Source: Pseudoduganella aquatica (GTDB taxonomy: Bacteria > Pseudomonadota > Gammaproteobacteria > Burkholderiales > Burkholderiaceae_D). From it: a DNA stretch of 64,000 nucleotides. Position 1 is the first letter of the stretch. Each line of letters begins with the position of its first letter. The stretch covers positions 89,196-153,195 of the forward strand of contig NZ_WWCU01000013.1 of the NCBI RefSeq assembly GCF_009857595.1, given 5' to 3'. The notes under the pieces are model-generated. The model had not been told where the DNA came from, ran no database searches, and saw only the letters and a list, made by a program, of their open reading frames with translations. Both the position numbers and the translations under genes were made by a program. Positions 55,903 to 64,000 of the stretch are shown one piece after another.

Positions 55903-55922
55903 TACTGTACATATACACAGTA
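55903..55922 (-). promoter_or_regulatory. LexA box of imuA-imuB
   Basis: TACTGTACATATACACAGTA contains CTGT-N8-ACAG (55905-55920), an SOS box. It is just upstream of imuA and matches the dnaE2 box at 40520 in outer half-sites. Confidence 0.87.
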
Positions 55923-56025
55923 CTATTTACTCCCGGTTTTAGCAAGGACTACTTGCGGTATGTGCCCAGGAGAAAGCTTGCGCATGCTGTAAGATGGCCA
56001 TTGCCACCATTCTTTATGGACATTT

Positions 56026-57276
56026 ATGACCACCATCGAGCTCATCGGCGCCATCCTGTTCGGACTGGCGCTGGTGCACACCTTCGCCGCCAAATCCTTC
56101 GAAAAGCTGGCCCACCGCCACCCGCGCCACGCGGGGCTGCTGCACCTGCTGGGCGAAGTGGAAGTGGTGTTCGGCTTCTGGGCCGCCATCCTGATCGTGG
56201 CCATTGCCCTTGCGGCAGGCGGCCAGAACGCTATCGCCTACGCCGAATCGCGCCAGTACACCGAGCCGCTGTTCGTGTTCGTGGTGATGGTGGTGGCCGC
56301 CTCATGGCCGGTGCTGAACGCGGTGCAGCGCGCCTTGCAGGCGCTGGCGCGGCTGGCGCCCATGCGCACGGAACTTGCGCTGGCCTGGCTGGGCCTGGCG
56401 CTGGTGCCGCTGGCCGGCTCGCTGATCACCGAACCGGCCGCCATGACCTTGGCTGCGCTGACGCTGGCGCCGCTGGTCTTCCGCGCCGGCATGCCCGAGC
56501 GGCTGAAGTACGCGGCGCTGGGCGTACTGTTCGTCAACGTCTCCATAGGCGGCACGCTCACCTCCTACGCCGCGCCGCCGGTGCTGATGGTGGCCGCCAC
56601 CTGGGGCTGGGACAGCGCCTTCATGGCCAGCCAGTTCGGCTGGAAAGCCACGCTGGCGGTGCTGGCCAACGCCACCGCCGTCTGCTTCATGCTCAAACGC
56701 CATTTACAGCCTGCGGAAGGCGCGCCGGCCGAGGGCGGCCCCGTGCAGGTGCCGCTGCTGGTGTCGCTGATCCACCTGGCCTTCCTGGCGGCCGTGGTGC
56801 TGCTGGCGCACCATCCGGTGATGTTCCTCGGCCTGTTCCTGCTGTTCCTGGGCTTCACGCAAGCCTACCAGCGCTACCAGCAGCCGCTGATCCTGAAGGA
56901 GGGCCTGCTGGTGGGCTTCTTCCTGGCCGGGCTGGTGGTGCTGGGCGGCATGCAGCAATGGTGGCTGCAGCCCATCGTCTCCAGCCTGGCGCCGGTGGCG
57001 CTGTTCTTCGGCGCGCTGGGCCTGACCGCCATCACCGACAACGCCGCCCTCACCTACCTCGGCTCGCTGATCGAAGGCATGGCGCCGCAAGCGCAATACA
57101 TGCTGGTGGCCGGCGCGGTGGCCGGCGGCGGCCTGACGGTGATCGCCAACGCGCCCAACCCGGCCGGCGTGTCGCTGCTGCGGCGCGGCTTCCAGGACGA
57201 GTCCATCGGCGCACTCGGCCTGCTGCTGGGCGCCCTGCCGCCCACCGCCGTAGCCGCCGCAGCCTTTTTCCTGTAG
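56026..57276 (+). CDS. putative Na+/H+ antiporter
   Basis: 416 residues with about eleven hydrophobic segments. Family signatures include an early H-T-F-A-A-K-S-F-E-K-L-A-H-R-H-P, then G-E-V-E-V-V-F-G-F-W-A-A, I-T-E-P-A-A-M-T-L near 145, and late T-D-N-A-A-L-T-Y-L-G-S-L. It matches the putative Na+/H+ antiporter family PF07399; ion specificity is not proven. TAAGAT at about 55989 could be the -10. It is divergent from imuA over 139 bases. Confidence 0.87.
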   Translation: MTTIELIGAILFGLALVHTFAAKSFEKLAHRHPRHAGLLHLLGEVEVVFGFWAAILIVAIALAAGGQNAIAYAESRQYTEPLFVFVVMVVAASWPVLNAVQRALQALARLAPMRTELALAWLGLALVPLAGSLITEPAAMTLAALTLAPLVFRAGMPERLKYAALGVLFVNVSIGGTLTSYAAPPVLMVAATWGWDSAFMASQFGWKATLAVLANATAVCFMLKRHLQPAEGAPAEGGPVQVPLLVSLIHLAFLAAVVLLAHHPVMFLGLFLLFLGFTQAYQRYQQPLILKEGLLVGFFLAGLVVLGGMQQWWLQPIVSSLAPVALFFGALGLTAITDNAALTYLGSLIEGMAPQAQYMLVAGAVAGGGLTVIANAPNPAGVSLLRRGFQDESIGALGLLLGALPPTAVAAAAFFL

Positions 57277-57357
57277 ACAACATGCGTCTCCCTGGATGGA
57301 ACGCAGCAAGCACGGCAGGCTGTGGCTTCCTGCCCTAATATTTTTTTGATAAATTTC

Positions 57358-57397
57358 TTGACTCCAACTCGAAGTGATCCTAAAGTGATATCACTTT
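57358..57397 (+). promoter_or_regulatory. promoter with palindromic operator upstream of the SPFH gene
   Basis: TTGACT (57358-57363), 17 bases, TAAAGT (57381-57386). The perfect 16-bp palindrome AAAGTGATATCACTTT (57382-57397) covers the -10 and likely start site. Related AAGTGAT and GATGTCAC pieces flank it (57372-57378, 57398-57405). This looks like an operator; the downstream ribbon-helix-helix protein is a candidate binder. Confidence 0.7.
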
Positions 57398-57424
57398 GAT
57401 GTCACAACCAAGAGGGAGTCCAGC

Positions 57425-58300
57425 ATGAATGCAGCACATATCCGCCGCGAAACGGCGTTTTCCTCGGTCAGCGGTTATACGGCGGCGGTAGGCGCCATTG
57501 CGCTACTTGCTTTGGCCGGGCTGGGCATACGCAGCGGCATCCATCCGCTGATTTGCATCCTCGCTGCCGTGCTCGGACTGGCCTCCTTCGCCGGGCTGTA
57601 CATGCTGCAGCCGAACGAGAGCGCCATCATCACGCTGTTCGGCAAGTACCTGGGCACCGACCGCAACGAAGGCCTGCGCTGGGCGCTGCCGTTCTACGGC
57701 AAGCGCAAGCTGTCGGTCCGCGCGCGCAACTTCAACTGCCCTACCCTGAAGGTCAACGACAAGCGCGGCAACCCGGTGGAGATCAGCGCCGCCATCGTCT
57801 GGCGCGTGCGCGACACCGCCCAGGCCGTGTTTGAAGTGGACGATTTCGAGCGCTACGTGTCGGTGCAGGCGGAAGCCGCGCTGCGCCACCTGGCCTCGCA
57901 ATACGCCTACGATGAAGGCGAAGACCTGGCCGAGGGCGAAACCACGCTGCGCGCCGGCATGGACGTGGTGGCCAATGCGCTGAAAGTGGAACTGCAAGCG
58001 CGCTTCGACGCGGCCGGCGTGGAAACGCTGGACGCCAAGCTGACCCACCTGGCCTACGCCGCCGAAATCGCGCAAGTGATGCTGCGCCGCCAGCAAGCCG
58101 ACGCCATCATCAGCGCCCGCTCCAAGATCGTGCACGGCGCCGTGACCATGGTGGAGGCCGCGCTGAAAGGCCTGGCGGAACGCGACATCGTGGAGCTGGA
58201 TGCCGAACGCAAGGCGGCCATGGTGAGCAACCTGCTCGTGGTGCTGTGCTCGGACAAGGAGACCCAGCCGATTATCAACACGGGCACGCTGTATAACTAG
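57425..58300 (+). CDS. SPFH/band 7 membrane protein
   Basis: 291 residues. Two membrane segments (about 18-36 and 40-58), then an SPFH (prohibitin/flotillin) domain starting at [15 protein letters not shown], with K-L-S-V-R-A-R-N-F and [11 protein letters not shown], and a helical tail ([20 protein letters not shown]). Such proteins form ring scaffolds in membranes. GAGGGAG lies 7-13 bases before the ATG. A ribbon-helix-helix gene follows 12 bases later, probably in the same operon. Confidence 0.9.
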   Translation: MNAAHIRRETAFSSVSGYTAAVGAIALLALAGLGIRSGIHPLICILAAVLGLASFAGLYMLQPNESAIITLFGKYLGTDRNEGLRWALPFYGKRKLSVRARNFNCPTLKVNDKRGNPVEISAAIVWRVRDTAQAVFEVDDFERYVSVQAEAALRHLASQYAYDEGEDLAEGETTLRAGMDVVANALKVELQARFDAAGVETLDAKLTHLAYAAEIAQVMLRRQQADAIISARSKIVHGAVTMVEAALKGLAERDIVELDAERKAAMVSNLLVVLCSDKETQPIINTGTLYN

Positions 58301-58312
58301 CGGCGGAACAGC

Positions 58313-58537
58313 ATGGCAAGCCCAGGTAAAAAAGCCTATCCGCTCAGGATAGACCCCGCGCTGTGGGAGGAAATCCAGCGCCTGGCTGCGCGCGACCTGC
58401 GCAGCGTGAACGCGGAAATCGAGTTCCTGCTGCGCGAAGGGCTGGCGCGCCGGGGCGTGAAGCTCAAGGGCGAAGGCGCCGGCACGAACAGCCCGGCCGC
58501 CGATCACGGCGACAGCCCCGAACCGGCGCCGGAGTAA
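58313..58537 (+). CDS. ribbon-helix-helix (Arc-like) DNA-binding protein
   Basis: 74 residues. The N-terminal part Y-P-L-R-I-D-P-A-L-W-E-E-I-Q-R-L-A followed by R-S-V-N-A-E-I-E-F-L-L-R-E-G-L is a ribbon-helix-helix domain of the Arc/HicB/CopG kind: a strand for the DNA groove and two helices. The last 25 residues are disordered, rich in Pro, Gly and acidic residues. No toxin gene is adjacent, but the gene follows the SPFH gene closely and a strong palindrome sits over the operon promoter, so autoregulation is likely. Confidence 0.85.
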   Translation: MASPGKKAYPLRIDPALWEEIQRLAARDLRSVNAEIEFLLREGLARRGVKLKGEGAGTNSPAADHGDSPEPAPE

Positions 58538-58552
58538 GCCGCGCCGGCGCGT

Positions 58553-59764
58553 TCACGCAATAATGCGCCGGTGCTTGGCGAAGAAGTCCAGCATCATCTT
58601 GCTGGCGTCCGGGCCGGCCTTGGCGTTAAAGGACAGCGCCGGGTCGCCGCCGCTCCATGCGTGCTCCAGGTCCGCGATGCGCGCCACGCGCAGCAGCACT
58701 TTTCCCTTTGCGCTGTAGTCGCGTATCTCATGCGCGTTACGCGTCAGCCCGCGCCGCGCGCGCTCCACCACCGTCACTTCGGTCCCCGCAGGCAGCCGGT
58801 TCAACAGCAGGCTTTGCTGCACCAGCTGCGCCTGGTTGATGGGCCGCACCACCTTGTCGCCTTCGCCGTGGATCAGGATGGTGGGCATGACGGGGAAGCC
58901 GGGCCGCTGCCGCAGCACCTGCCGAATGGCGGCGGACGCTTGCAGCCCGGCGCCGTGCTGCATCACGGTCAGCGCGCCGACGGTGCTATGCCCGCCGCCG
59001 TAAGCCGGCCCCGAATGCAGGCCCACCGCGGCCACCAGTTCCGGATGGTTCAGCGCCAGGATGTTGGCCATGCCGGCGCCGGCCGAAATGCCGCAGACGT
59101 AAATGCGCTTGCGGTCGATGGCGTAGTCGCTGCAAACCCTGGCTATCACGGCGGCGATCAGCGCGGTATCGCCGCCGCCCTCCTGCGTACTCTTGTCATA
59201 CCAGCGCCAGCAGCGGTGCGCCTGTGTGCTGGCCGCCTGCTGCGGATACAGCACGGCGTAGCCCTTCTGCTCGGCCAGGCGGTTCATGCGCGTGCCTTGC
59301 GCGAACTGGGTGGCGCTCTGATGGCATCCGTGCAGCATGACGATCAGCGGCAGGCCGTGGCGCGCGGCGGCGTCGGGCACGTACTGGGGGAGGTAGAGCC
59401 AGTAGCTCATGGCGTGGCCCGGCGCCTGGCCAGGCTGCGGCATGGCGGCGTAGTGCGACGCGAGCCAGCGGCCCGGCAGCACAGCCACATCCGGCCGCGC
59501 GTGCTGGCGGATCGGCATGCCGTCCGGCGCGGAGATGGACCGGCGCGCGGCGCCCGCGGCCTTGGCCTTGGACGCCGGTTTGGCGGCAGGCTTCGCGGCG
59601 AGTTTGAGCCCCGGCTTGGCGAGCTTGGCCGCCTTCACCGTCTTGGCTTTCGGCTTCGCCTTCACGGCGGGCACGCCGAACAATTGCGTCATCAACTTCT
59701 GCTGCGACTTGCCTGCACGGGTAATGCTGCGCAGCAATCGTGCGCCAAAGATGGGCTTGGTCAT
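58553..59764 (-). CDS. PHB-depolymerase-family esterase with a Lys/Ala/Pro-rich N-terminus
   Basis: 403 residues. The catalytic part is a type 1 PHB depolymerase/feruloyl-esterase-like domain: oxyanion H-G-C-H-Q-S-A-T-Q-F-A, lipase box G-I-S-A-G-A-G-M-A, a late H-A-W-S-G-G-D with the catalytic His. The first 30 residues resemble phasin-linked starts rather than a signal peptide, and residues 35-75 repeat K-A-K, A-K-P, L-K, like a histone-H1 or PHA-granule tail. So an intracellular place, perhaps on PHA granules, is more likely than secretion. AGGAG lies 6-10 bases before the ATG at 59762-59764. Confidence 0.82.
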   Translation of the reverse strand: MTKPIFGARLLRSITRAGKSQQKLMTQLFGVPAVKAKPKAKTVKAAKLAKPGLKLAAKPAAKPASKAKAAGAARRSISAPDGMPIRQHARPDVAVLPGRWLASHYAAMPQPGQAPGHAMSYWLYLPQYVPDAAARHGLPLIVMLHGCHQSATQFAQGTRMNRLAEQKGYAVLYPQQAASTQAHRCWRWYDKSTQEGGGDTALIAAVIARVCSDYAIDRKRIYVCGISAGAGMANILALNHPELVAAVGLHSGPAYGGGHSTVGALTVMQHGAGLQASAAIRQVLRQRPGFPVMPTILIHGEGDKVVRPINQAQLVQQSLLLNRLPAGTEVTVVERARRGLTRNAHEIRDYSAKGKVLLRVARIADLEHAWSGGDPALSFNAKAGPDASKMMLDFFAKHRRIIA

Positions 59765-59960
59765 GCGACACTCCTGTTCAGTATGTTGCAGTGCAATATA
59801 CCGGGGCAGCAAGCTCCCATCGGTGCGCCAGCGCACGGGATCGCAGATTAAACTTTTGTACCGAATGCAGCAGTAACCGCCATGCGCGGGGAAAACAGGG
59901 GGGCCGGCAGGTGGGACTGCGTTGGCTCCCCTGCCGCGCACCCTACACCATGCCGGCGCC

Positions 59961-62900
59961 TTAGCGCTGCATGGACTCCCACACCTTCTGCAAGCGCTTG
60001 GCCGACACCGGCATCGGCGTGCGCAGCTCCTGCGCATACAGCGACACGCGCAGCTCCTCCAGCATCCACCGGAACTCCACCAGCTTGGGGTCGGTGTTGC
60101 GGCCTGCGGTCTTGTCGCGCATCAGGCGCTGATACGGCGCGGCGGCGCTCTGCCACTCGGCCATCAGCTTGGCGTCGCGCGCGGGATCGGCGCGCAGCTT
60201 CTCCAGCCGCACATTCATCGCCTTCAGATAGCGCGGGAAGTGCGCCAGCTGCGCGTAGTCGCTCTCCAGCAGGAAGCGCTTGTGCACCAGGCCTTGCAAC
60301 TGCGCCTGCATGTCCGCCGCCACCTGCGCGTTGATGCCTTGCAGCCGCTTGGGCAGGCCATGGAATTCGGTCAGCACCTGCGACAGCAGGCGCGCCACCT
60401 CGTTCACCAGCAGCACCAGGCGCGACTTGCCTTCGTCCTTGCGCTTGGCGAAAGTGGCCGCGTCTGTCGGCAGCGGGTCCTGCAGGCAGGCGATGTCCAG
60501 CGCCTTGTTGATGATCTGGTCGCGCAGCTCCTCCTGCGTGCCCATGGACATGAACTGCATGCCCATCTGCTGCAGGTTGGGGATGCTCTTTTCCACGAAC
60601 TTGATCTGGTCCTTCATCTGCAGCGCGAACAGGCGGCGCAGGCCGACGCGGTGCGTGCGCGCCGCCACGGTGGGGTCGTCGAACACTTCCAGGTCGCAGT
60701 GCGTGCCCTTGTCCACCAGCGCGGGGAAGCCGATCAGCGTCAGCTTGCCCTGCACGATCTCCAGCAGTTCCGGCAGCTCGCCGAAGGTCCAGCCGGTGAT
60801 GCCGGTGGTGGCCGATGGCGCAGCCGGGGCGGCGGGAGCGGTGGAAGCGGCCGGCGCATTGCCCTTGGCGGTGACGCGTTCGGCCGCGATGCCGCCGTGC
60901 CCCACTTTGGGCGCTGCGGCGGGAGCTGCGGATGCAGGCGTGCCCGCGCGCACTTGCGTGCCCGACGGTGCGGTCGCTTCGGCCATCTTCTGGAAGCTCT
61001 GGCGCGCCTGCATGCCGTATTCAGCCTGCAAGGTAGCCAGGTTGCGGCCCATGTCCAGCTGGCGGCCATGCTCGTCGATCACCTTGAAATTCATAAAGTG
61101 GTGAGCGGGCAGCGTTTCCGGCTTGAAGTCCGTGGTGAGCACGCCTATCGTGATTTCCTTGCGGATGTCGGCAATGATGGCGTCGATCAGATCGCCGCGC
61201 CCGAAAGCCAGCGCTGCGTGCACGCGCTCGCAGAACTTGGCCGCGTAATCCGGCAGCGGCACGCAATGGCGGCGCAGCTTCTGCGGCAAGGACTTCAGCA
61301 GCAGATGCACCTTCTCCTTCAGCATGCCCGGCACCAGCCATTCGCAGCGCTCGCGCGAGAGCTGGTTCAGCGCATACAGCGGCACCGCCAGCGTCACGCC
61401 GTCGCGCACGCTGCCCGGCTCGAAGTGATAGGTCAGCGCCATTTCCAGGCCTGCCGCCATCATCGTTTTCGGGAACAGGTCGGTGGTTACGCCGGCCGCC
61501 TCGTGGCGCATCAGCTCATCGCGGTTCAGGTACAGCAGCTTCGGTTCGGCGGCAGTCGCCTCCTTGTGCCACTTTTCGAAACCGGCGCCGTTCACCACGT
61601 CGGCCGGGATCAGCTTGTCGTAGAAGGCGGCGATCAGTTCATCGTCCACCAGCACGTCCAGGCGGCGCGACTTGTGCTCGAGGTTCTCGATCTCCTTCAC
61701 CAGCTTGTGGTTGTGGGCGAAGAACGGCGCGCGCGTATCGTAGTCGCCGCCCACCAGCGCGTCGCGGATAAAGATTTCGCGCGCTTCCTGCGGGTTGAAG
61801 GCGCCGTAGTTGATGCGGCGCTGGCTGTACACCACCAGGCCGTACAAGGTGGCGCGCTCGGACGCGGTCACTTGCGCGCTGCGTTTTTCCCAGCGCGGCT
61901 CGCCCCACGATTTCTTCAGCAGGTGGCCGCCCACCTTCTCCAGCCATTCCGGCTCGATCTTGGCCACGCAGCGCGCGTACAGGCGGGTGGTTTCCACCAG
62001 CTCGGCCGCCATGATCCACTTGCCCGGCTTCTTCAACAGATTGGAACCCGGCCAGATATGGAACTTGATGCCCCGCGCGCCCAGGAAGCCGGCGCCCGGC
62101 TCGTCCTCGCCCTTGAAGCCCACATTGCCCAGCAAGCCTGTCAGCAGCGCCAGGTGCAGGTTCTCGTAGGTGGCGGGCGCCTCGTTCATGCGCCAGCCCT
62201 GCTCCTTGACGATGGTGAGCAGCTGCGAATGCACGTCGCGCCATTCGCGCAGGCGCACCTGCGACAGGAAGTTGCTGCGGCAGTTTTCCTGCAACTGGCG
62301 GTTGGTCTTCTTGTGCTCGATGGCGCCCTCGAACCAGCGCCAGATCTTGATGTAGCTGAGGAATTCGGACTTCTCGTCGGCGAACTTCTTGTGCGCCTCG
62401 TCGGCCGCCTGCTGGTGCTCCACCGGACGGTCGCGCGGGTCCTGCACGGACAGCGCGGACGCCACGATCAGCACTTCGGTCAGCGAGGCGTTGTCGTGCG
62501 CGGCCAGAATCATGCGGCCCACACGCGGGTCCAGCGGCAGCTTGGCCAGCTTGCGGCCCAGCGGCGTCAGCTGGTTGTATTCATCGACCGCGCCCAGCTC
62601 CTGCAGCAGCTGGTAGCCGTCCGCGATCGCGCGCGCCATCGGCGGCTCGATGAAGGGGAAGGTTTCCACGTCCGCCAGGTGCAGGGACTTCATGCGCAGG
62701 ATAACGGCGGCCAGCGAAGAACGCAGGATCTCGGGTTCGGTGAACTTGGGGCGCTGCAGGTAGTCCTGCTCGTCGTACAGGCGGACGCAGACGCCGTCGG
62801 CCACGCGGCCGCAGCGGCCGGCGCGCTGGTTCGCGGCCGATTGCGCAATCGGCTCAACCTGCAGCTGCTCCACCTTGTTGCGGTAGCTGTAGCGCTTCAC

Positions 62901-64000
62901 GCGCGCCAGGCCGGCATCCACCACGTAGCGGATGCCGGGCACGGTCAGCGAGGTCTCGGCCACATTGGTGGCCAGCACGATGCGGCGCGCATTAGAGGTG
63001 CGGAACACGCGCTCCTGCTCCTCCACCGACAGGCGGGCGAACAGCGGCAGTATCTCCACGTGCGGCGGATGGTGCTTGCGCAGCGCTTCCGCAGCGTCGC
63101 GGATCTCGCGCTCGCCGGGCAGGAACACCAGCACGTCGCCGGAGCCGATGCGGCACACTTCGTCCACGCCGTCGACCACGGCGTCCATCAGGTCGCGCTT
63201 TTCGCGCGCGGCGGCGGCCTTGCCCTGTTGCGGCGAAGGGTTGGCTGCGTTGGCGCCGCCCATCGCCACCTGGTCGCGCTCCACCGGGCGGTAGCGCACT
63301 TCCACCGCGTACAGGCGGCCGGAAACTTCGATCACCGGCGCGGGCTTCTCCGGTGTGCCGAAGTGGCGCGAGAATCGGTCCGCGTCGATGGTCGCCGAGG
63401 TGATGATGATCTTCAGGTCCGGGCGGCGCGGCAGCAGCTGCTTCAGGTAGCCAAGCAGGAAATCGATGTTCAGGCTGCGCTCGTGGGCCTCGTCGATGAT
63501 GATGGTGTCGTAGCCCTTGAGCAGCGGGTCGGTCTGGGTTTCGGCCAGCAGGATACCGTCCGTCATCAGCTTGACGCAGGCGCCGCGCATCAGCGTGTCG
63601 GCAAAGCGCACCTTGAAGCCGACGTTCTCGCCCAGCGGCGTGCCCAGTTCCTGCGCGATGCGCTTGGCGGTGGACGAGGCGGCGATACGGCGCGGCTGCG
63701 TGTGGCCGATCAGGCCCTTGCGCCCGCGCCCCAGTTCCAGGCAGATCTTCGGCAGCTGGGTGGTCTTGCCCGAGCCGGTTTCGCCGGACACGATAATGAC
63801 CTGGTGCTTCATCAGCGCCTCGGCGATTTCCTCGCGGCGGCCGGAGACAGGCAGGTCTTCGGGGAAGGTGATCGGCGGGATGGGATTGCGGAACGCCGCC
63901 TCCGCCTCGCGCGCGGCCACTTCCTCCGGCGTCAGGCGCGCGCGCTGGCCGCGGCCGCCACGCTCGCCGCCATCGGACTCCGTGCGCGGCGGACGCGGGG
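59961..64000 (-). CDS. hrpA: ATP-dependent RNA helicase HrpA (5' end off the right edge)
   Basis: At least 1346 codons, open to the edge. The DEAH-box core is complete: G-E-T-G-S-G-K-T-T-Q (Walker A), D-E-A-H-E-R-S-L, S-A-T, and late Q-R-A-G-R-C-G-R, followed by HA2 and OB-like domains and the long C-terminal HrpA extension. In the last 80 bases the frame continues with coding-like R-L-T-P-E-E-V-A-A-R-E, so a GTG at 63918-63920 is not the real start. HrpA remodels RNA and helps rescue collided ribosomes. A low-complexity Ala/Pro linker near 60810-60980 separates two domains. Confidence 0.95.
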   Translation of the reverse strand, partial: PRPPRTESDGGERGGRGQRARLTPEEVAAREAEAAFRNPIPPITFPEDLPVSGRREEIAEALMKHQVIIVSGETGSGKTTQLPKICLELGRGRKGLIGHTQPRRIAASSTAKRIAQELGTPLGENVGFKVRFADTLMRGACVKLMTDGILLAETQTDPLLKGYDTIIIDEAHERSLNIDFLLGYLKQLLPRRPDLKIIITSATIDADRFSRHFGTPEKPAPVIEVSGRLYAVEVRYRPVERDQVAMGGANAANPSPQQGKAAAAREKRDLMDAVVDGVDEVCRIGSGDVLVFLPGEREIRDAAEALRKHHPPHVEILPLFARLSVEEQERVFRTSNARRIVLATNVAETSLTVPGIRYVVDAGLARVKRYSYRNKVEQLQVEPIAQSAANQRAGRCGRVADGVCVRLYDEQDYLQRPKFTEPEILRSSLAAVILRMKSLHLADVETFPFIEPPMARAIADGYQLLQELGAVDEYNQLTPLGRKLAKLPLDPRVGRMILAAHDNASLTEVLIVASALSVQDPRDRPVEHQQAADEAHKKFADEKSEFLSYIKIWRWFEGAIEHKKTNRQLQENCRSNFLSQVRLREWRDVHSQLLTIVKEQGWRMNEAPATYENLHLALLTGLLGNVGFKGEDEPGAGFLGARGIKFHIWPGSNLLKKPGKWIMAAELVETTRLYARCVAKIEPEWLEKVGGHLLKKSWGEPRWEKRSAQVTASERATLYGLVVYSQRRINYGAFNPQEAREIFIRDALVGGDYDTRAPFFAHNHKLVKEIENLEHKSRRLDVLVDDELIAAFYDKLIPADVVNGAGFEKWHKEATAAEPKLLYLNRDELMRHEAAGVTTDLFPKTMMAAGLEMALTYHFEPGSVRDGVTLAVPLYALNQLSRERCEWLVPGMLKEKVHLLLKSLPQKLRRHCVPLPDYAAKFCERVHAALAFGRGDLIDAIIADIRKEITIGVLTTDFKPETLPAHHFMNFKVIDEHGRQLDMGRNLATLQAEYGMQARQSFQKMAEATAPSGTQVRAGTPASAAPAAAPKVGHGGIAAERVTAKGNAPAASTAPAAPAAPSATTGITGWTFGELPELLEIVQGKLTLIGFPALVDKGTHCDLEVFDDPTVAARTHRVGLRRLFALQMKDQIKFVEKSIPNLQQMGMQFMSMGTQEELRDQIINKALDIACLQDPLPTDAATFAKRKDEGKSRLVLLVNEVARLLSQVLTEFHGLPKRLQGINAQVAADMQAQLQGLVHKRFLLESDYAQLAHFPRYLKAMNVRLEKLRADPARDAKLMAEWQSAAAPYQRLMRDKTAGRNTDPKLVEFRWMLEELRVSLYAQELRTPMPVSAKRLQKVWESMQR

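Overview
The window is high-GC, gene-dense DNA from a betaproteobacterium, most likely of the Oxalobacteraceae (Massilia / Duganella / Janthinobacterium group). The call rests on the conserved block pyrG-kdsA-eno-ftsB, the block PHP phosphoesterase / YciO / site-2 protease / trpS / dapA / bamC, a typical imuA-imuB-dnaE2 mutagenesis gene set, and a general preference for GCC/GCG codons. I saw no rRNA, tRNA, CRISPR array, prophage or insertion sequence. This is chromosomal core sequence with several accessory islands.

Layout. 0-8 kb is a mixed region: the start of a PAS sensor gene, a free methionine-R-sulfoxide reductase, an HDOD gene, two periplasmic binding-protein-like genes, a secreted alpha/beta hydrolase, fdhD and a bestrophin-like channel. 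Three copies of a DUF29 gene lie among them, the middle one broken by a single in-frame TAA. 8-14.7 kb holds mutS with a coupled orphan gene, slyD, the ribosomal oxygenase roxA and a small alanine-rich lipoprotein gene. 14.8-21.9 kb is one long minus-strand housekeeping run (PHP, htpX, yciO, M50 protease, trpS, methyltransferase, dapA, bamC). 22-24.5 kb carries an alpha/beta hydrolase, a gamma-carbonic anhydrase and hslO.

24.6-31.8 kb is a nutrient-scavenging island. A TonB receptor plus a Tat-exported glycerophosphodiester phosphodiesterase follow a three-repeat Pho box, and convergent to them a haem-type TonB receptor plus an exported HmuS-like protein follow a promoter with a Fur-like palindrome. 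31.8-36.8 kb is ftsB, eno, kdsA, pyrG and a PRC-barrel gene. dnaE2 (37.3-40.5 kb) has a LexA box at its start; its partners imuA-imuB lie 13 kb away (53.8-55.9 kb) behind a second LexA box.

Between them are a PhzF-like gene with altered catalytic positions, a GTG-started TonB receptor behind a large inverted repeat, a CoaD-like/HD fusion gene, a degQ/response-regulator/histidine-kinase operon, a small heat-shock gene, an M61 peptidase and a PAS-GGDEF diguanylate cyclase. 56-64 kb holds a putative Na+/H+ antiporter, an SPFH membrane gene paired with a ribbon-helix-helix gene under a palindromic operator, a PHB-depolymerase-like esterase and the bulk of hrpA, which runs off the right edge.

The best candidates for something not yet described are the Pho-box receptor/phosphodiesterase operon, the CoaD-HD fusion, the secreted HmuS, the SPFH-RHH pair with its operator, and the DUF29 triplication. 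All functional statements are homology inferences read by eye; no database search was run.
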